Origin: Dyella subtropica
GTDB taxonomy: Bacteria; Pseudomonadota; Gammaproteobacteria; Xanthomonadales; Rhodanobacteraceae
Direction: 5' to 3'
DNA length: 64,000 nt
Assembly (NCBI RefSeq): GCF_026283965.1
Contig: NZ_JAPDPD010000009.1
Coordinates: forward strand, 1-64,000
The position numbers and the translations under genes were made by a program. The notes under the pieces are model-generated. The model was not told the DNA's origin. It did not search any database and saw nothing but the letters and a program-made list of their open reading frames with translations. Below, piece after piece: positions 63,293 to 64,000 of the stretch. Each line of letters begins with the position of its first letter. Positions within the stretch are counted from its first letter, which is position 1.

Positions 63293-64000
63293 ATGATTTC
63301 CCGGTTTTTTTCGACAGCGACGGATGCGTTTCGCCGCGGCGCTTTCCATCGCCGCATGGCATGGATTTTCGGGCTGCAACTGGTGGCCATGGTGGCGGCA
63401 TGCCTGTTGGGCATCTACGACATCGCGCCGCTGAGCCTGGTGTTGCCGCTCGTCGCAGCGATCAGCGTGCTTACCTGGCTCGCCGCGAGGCGACAGTGGA
63501 AACAAGTGCGCCGTTTGGCCAAGGCGGTGAAGACCTGGGACGAACGCAGGCCAGACCTGGGCGATTGGCAACCCGGCCAGTTGTCGCGTCGCACCGATGC
63601 CGACGTGGCCGTGCTGGCGGAAGTCCTGTACGGCTTCGCGAGCCGCATCGCCGGCTACAACGAGCGCGAGCGCAACTTCACCCGCGACGCCAGTCATGAA
63701 CTGCGCAGCCCGCTCACAGTGATCAAGATGTCCGCTGACATGCTGGCCGATGAGCCGGCGCTGGGCGAGTTTGGTCAGCGCTCAGTGCAACGGATCAAGC
63801 GCGCCACGCGTGAAATGGAAGCGCTGGTCGAGGCCTTGCTGATTCTTGCGCGCGAATCCGACAAAGGTCTCACCGAAGAGGATTTCATTGTCAACGAAGT
63901 GCTGGCGTGTGAGCTGCACGACGCCCGCGAGTTGCTGGAGGGGCGGCCGATCACTTTGCAATTGGATGAGCCTGCGCGCTTCGCCCTGCATGGATCGCCG
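63293..64000 (+). CDS. Sensor histidine kinase (partial, cut by window end)
   Basis: The first 236 codons are visible. Two membrane segments (IFGLQLVAMVAACLLGIY and LVLPLVAAISVLTWLAA) have almost no periplasmic loop between them, so the sensor is probably intramembrane. A HAMP-like linker follows. The dimerisation domain carries H135 in RDASHELRSPLTVIK. The ATP-binding domain lies beyond position 64000. It forms a pair with the response regulator upstream. Confidence 0.92.
   Translation, partial: MISRFFSTATDAFRRGAFHRRMAWIFGLQLVAMVAACLLGIYDIAPLSLVLPLVAAISVLTWLAARRQWKQVRRLAKAVKTWDERRPDLGDWQPGQLSRRTDADVAVLAEVLYGFASRIAGYNERERNFTRDASHELRSPLTVIKMSADMLADEPALGEFGQRSVQRIKRATREMEALVEALLILARESDKGLTEEDFIVNEVLACELHDARELLEGRPITLQLDEPARFALHGSP

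Overview
The window comes from a high-GC gammaproteobacterium. The pilGHIJ-chpABC cluster, an Oar-type TonB-dependent receptor, the ybbA/ybbP/tesA block and the dense intergenic palindromes all fit Lysobacterales (Xanthomonadales), most likely Rhodanobacteraceae (Dyella/Luteibacter/Rhodanobacter type). This placement rests on protein resemblance and gene order; no search was run.

Region 1 (1-12.8 kb) is the twitching-motility chemosensory operon: pilG, pilH, pilI, pilJ, a 2114-residue chpA, chpB and chpC, all on the plus strand with the last three genes overlapping. chpB has lost the catalytic serine of CheB methylesterases and carries palindromic REP-type DNA translated in frame in its linker.

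Region 2 (12.9-30.5 kb) is an accessory island. It has three tandem rhs genes of about 1550-1600 codons, each with a Sec-type signal, a nearly shared core and a different C-terminal tip. Each is followed by a small exported protein or lipoprotein, read here as cognate periplasmic immunity. Palindromic repeats of two families sit at the module borders, and debris of further cassettes (a frameshifted MbcA/ParS-like antitoxin, orphan small ORFs) follows the third module.

Region 3 (30.5-41.5 kb) holds a minus-strand glycerol block (glpD, a 24-codon leader ORF, glpF, glpK), a frameshifted secreted-protein gene, a cupin, a lipoprotein, a minus-strand porin / small phosphate-binding-like protein / chemoreceptor operon, and a toxin-antitoxin pair with a broken toxin.

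Region 4 (41.5-64 kb) is mostly housekeeping: methyltransferase, diguanylate cyclase, tautomerase, gamma-glutamylcyclotransferase, TonB-dependent receptor, periplasmic ATP-dependent DNA ligase, rsmE, bioA, a gspN/phosphatase/nudE/cysQ/mazG operon, a DUF2807 protein, a permease/GST pair, an ABC transporter divergent from tesA, and a two-component system cut by the window end. Five repeat families recur (called A-E here), plus a paired hairpin (F). No rRNA, tRNA, CRISPR array or intact transposase was found.
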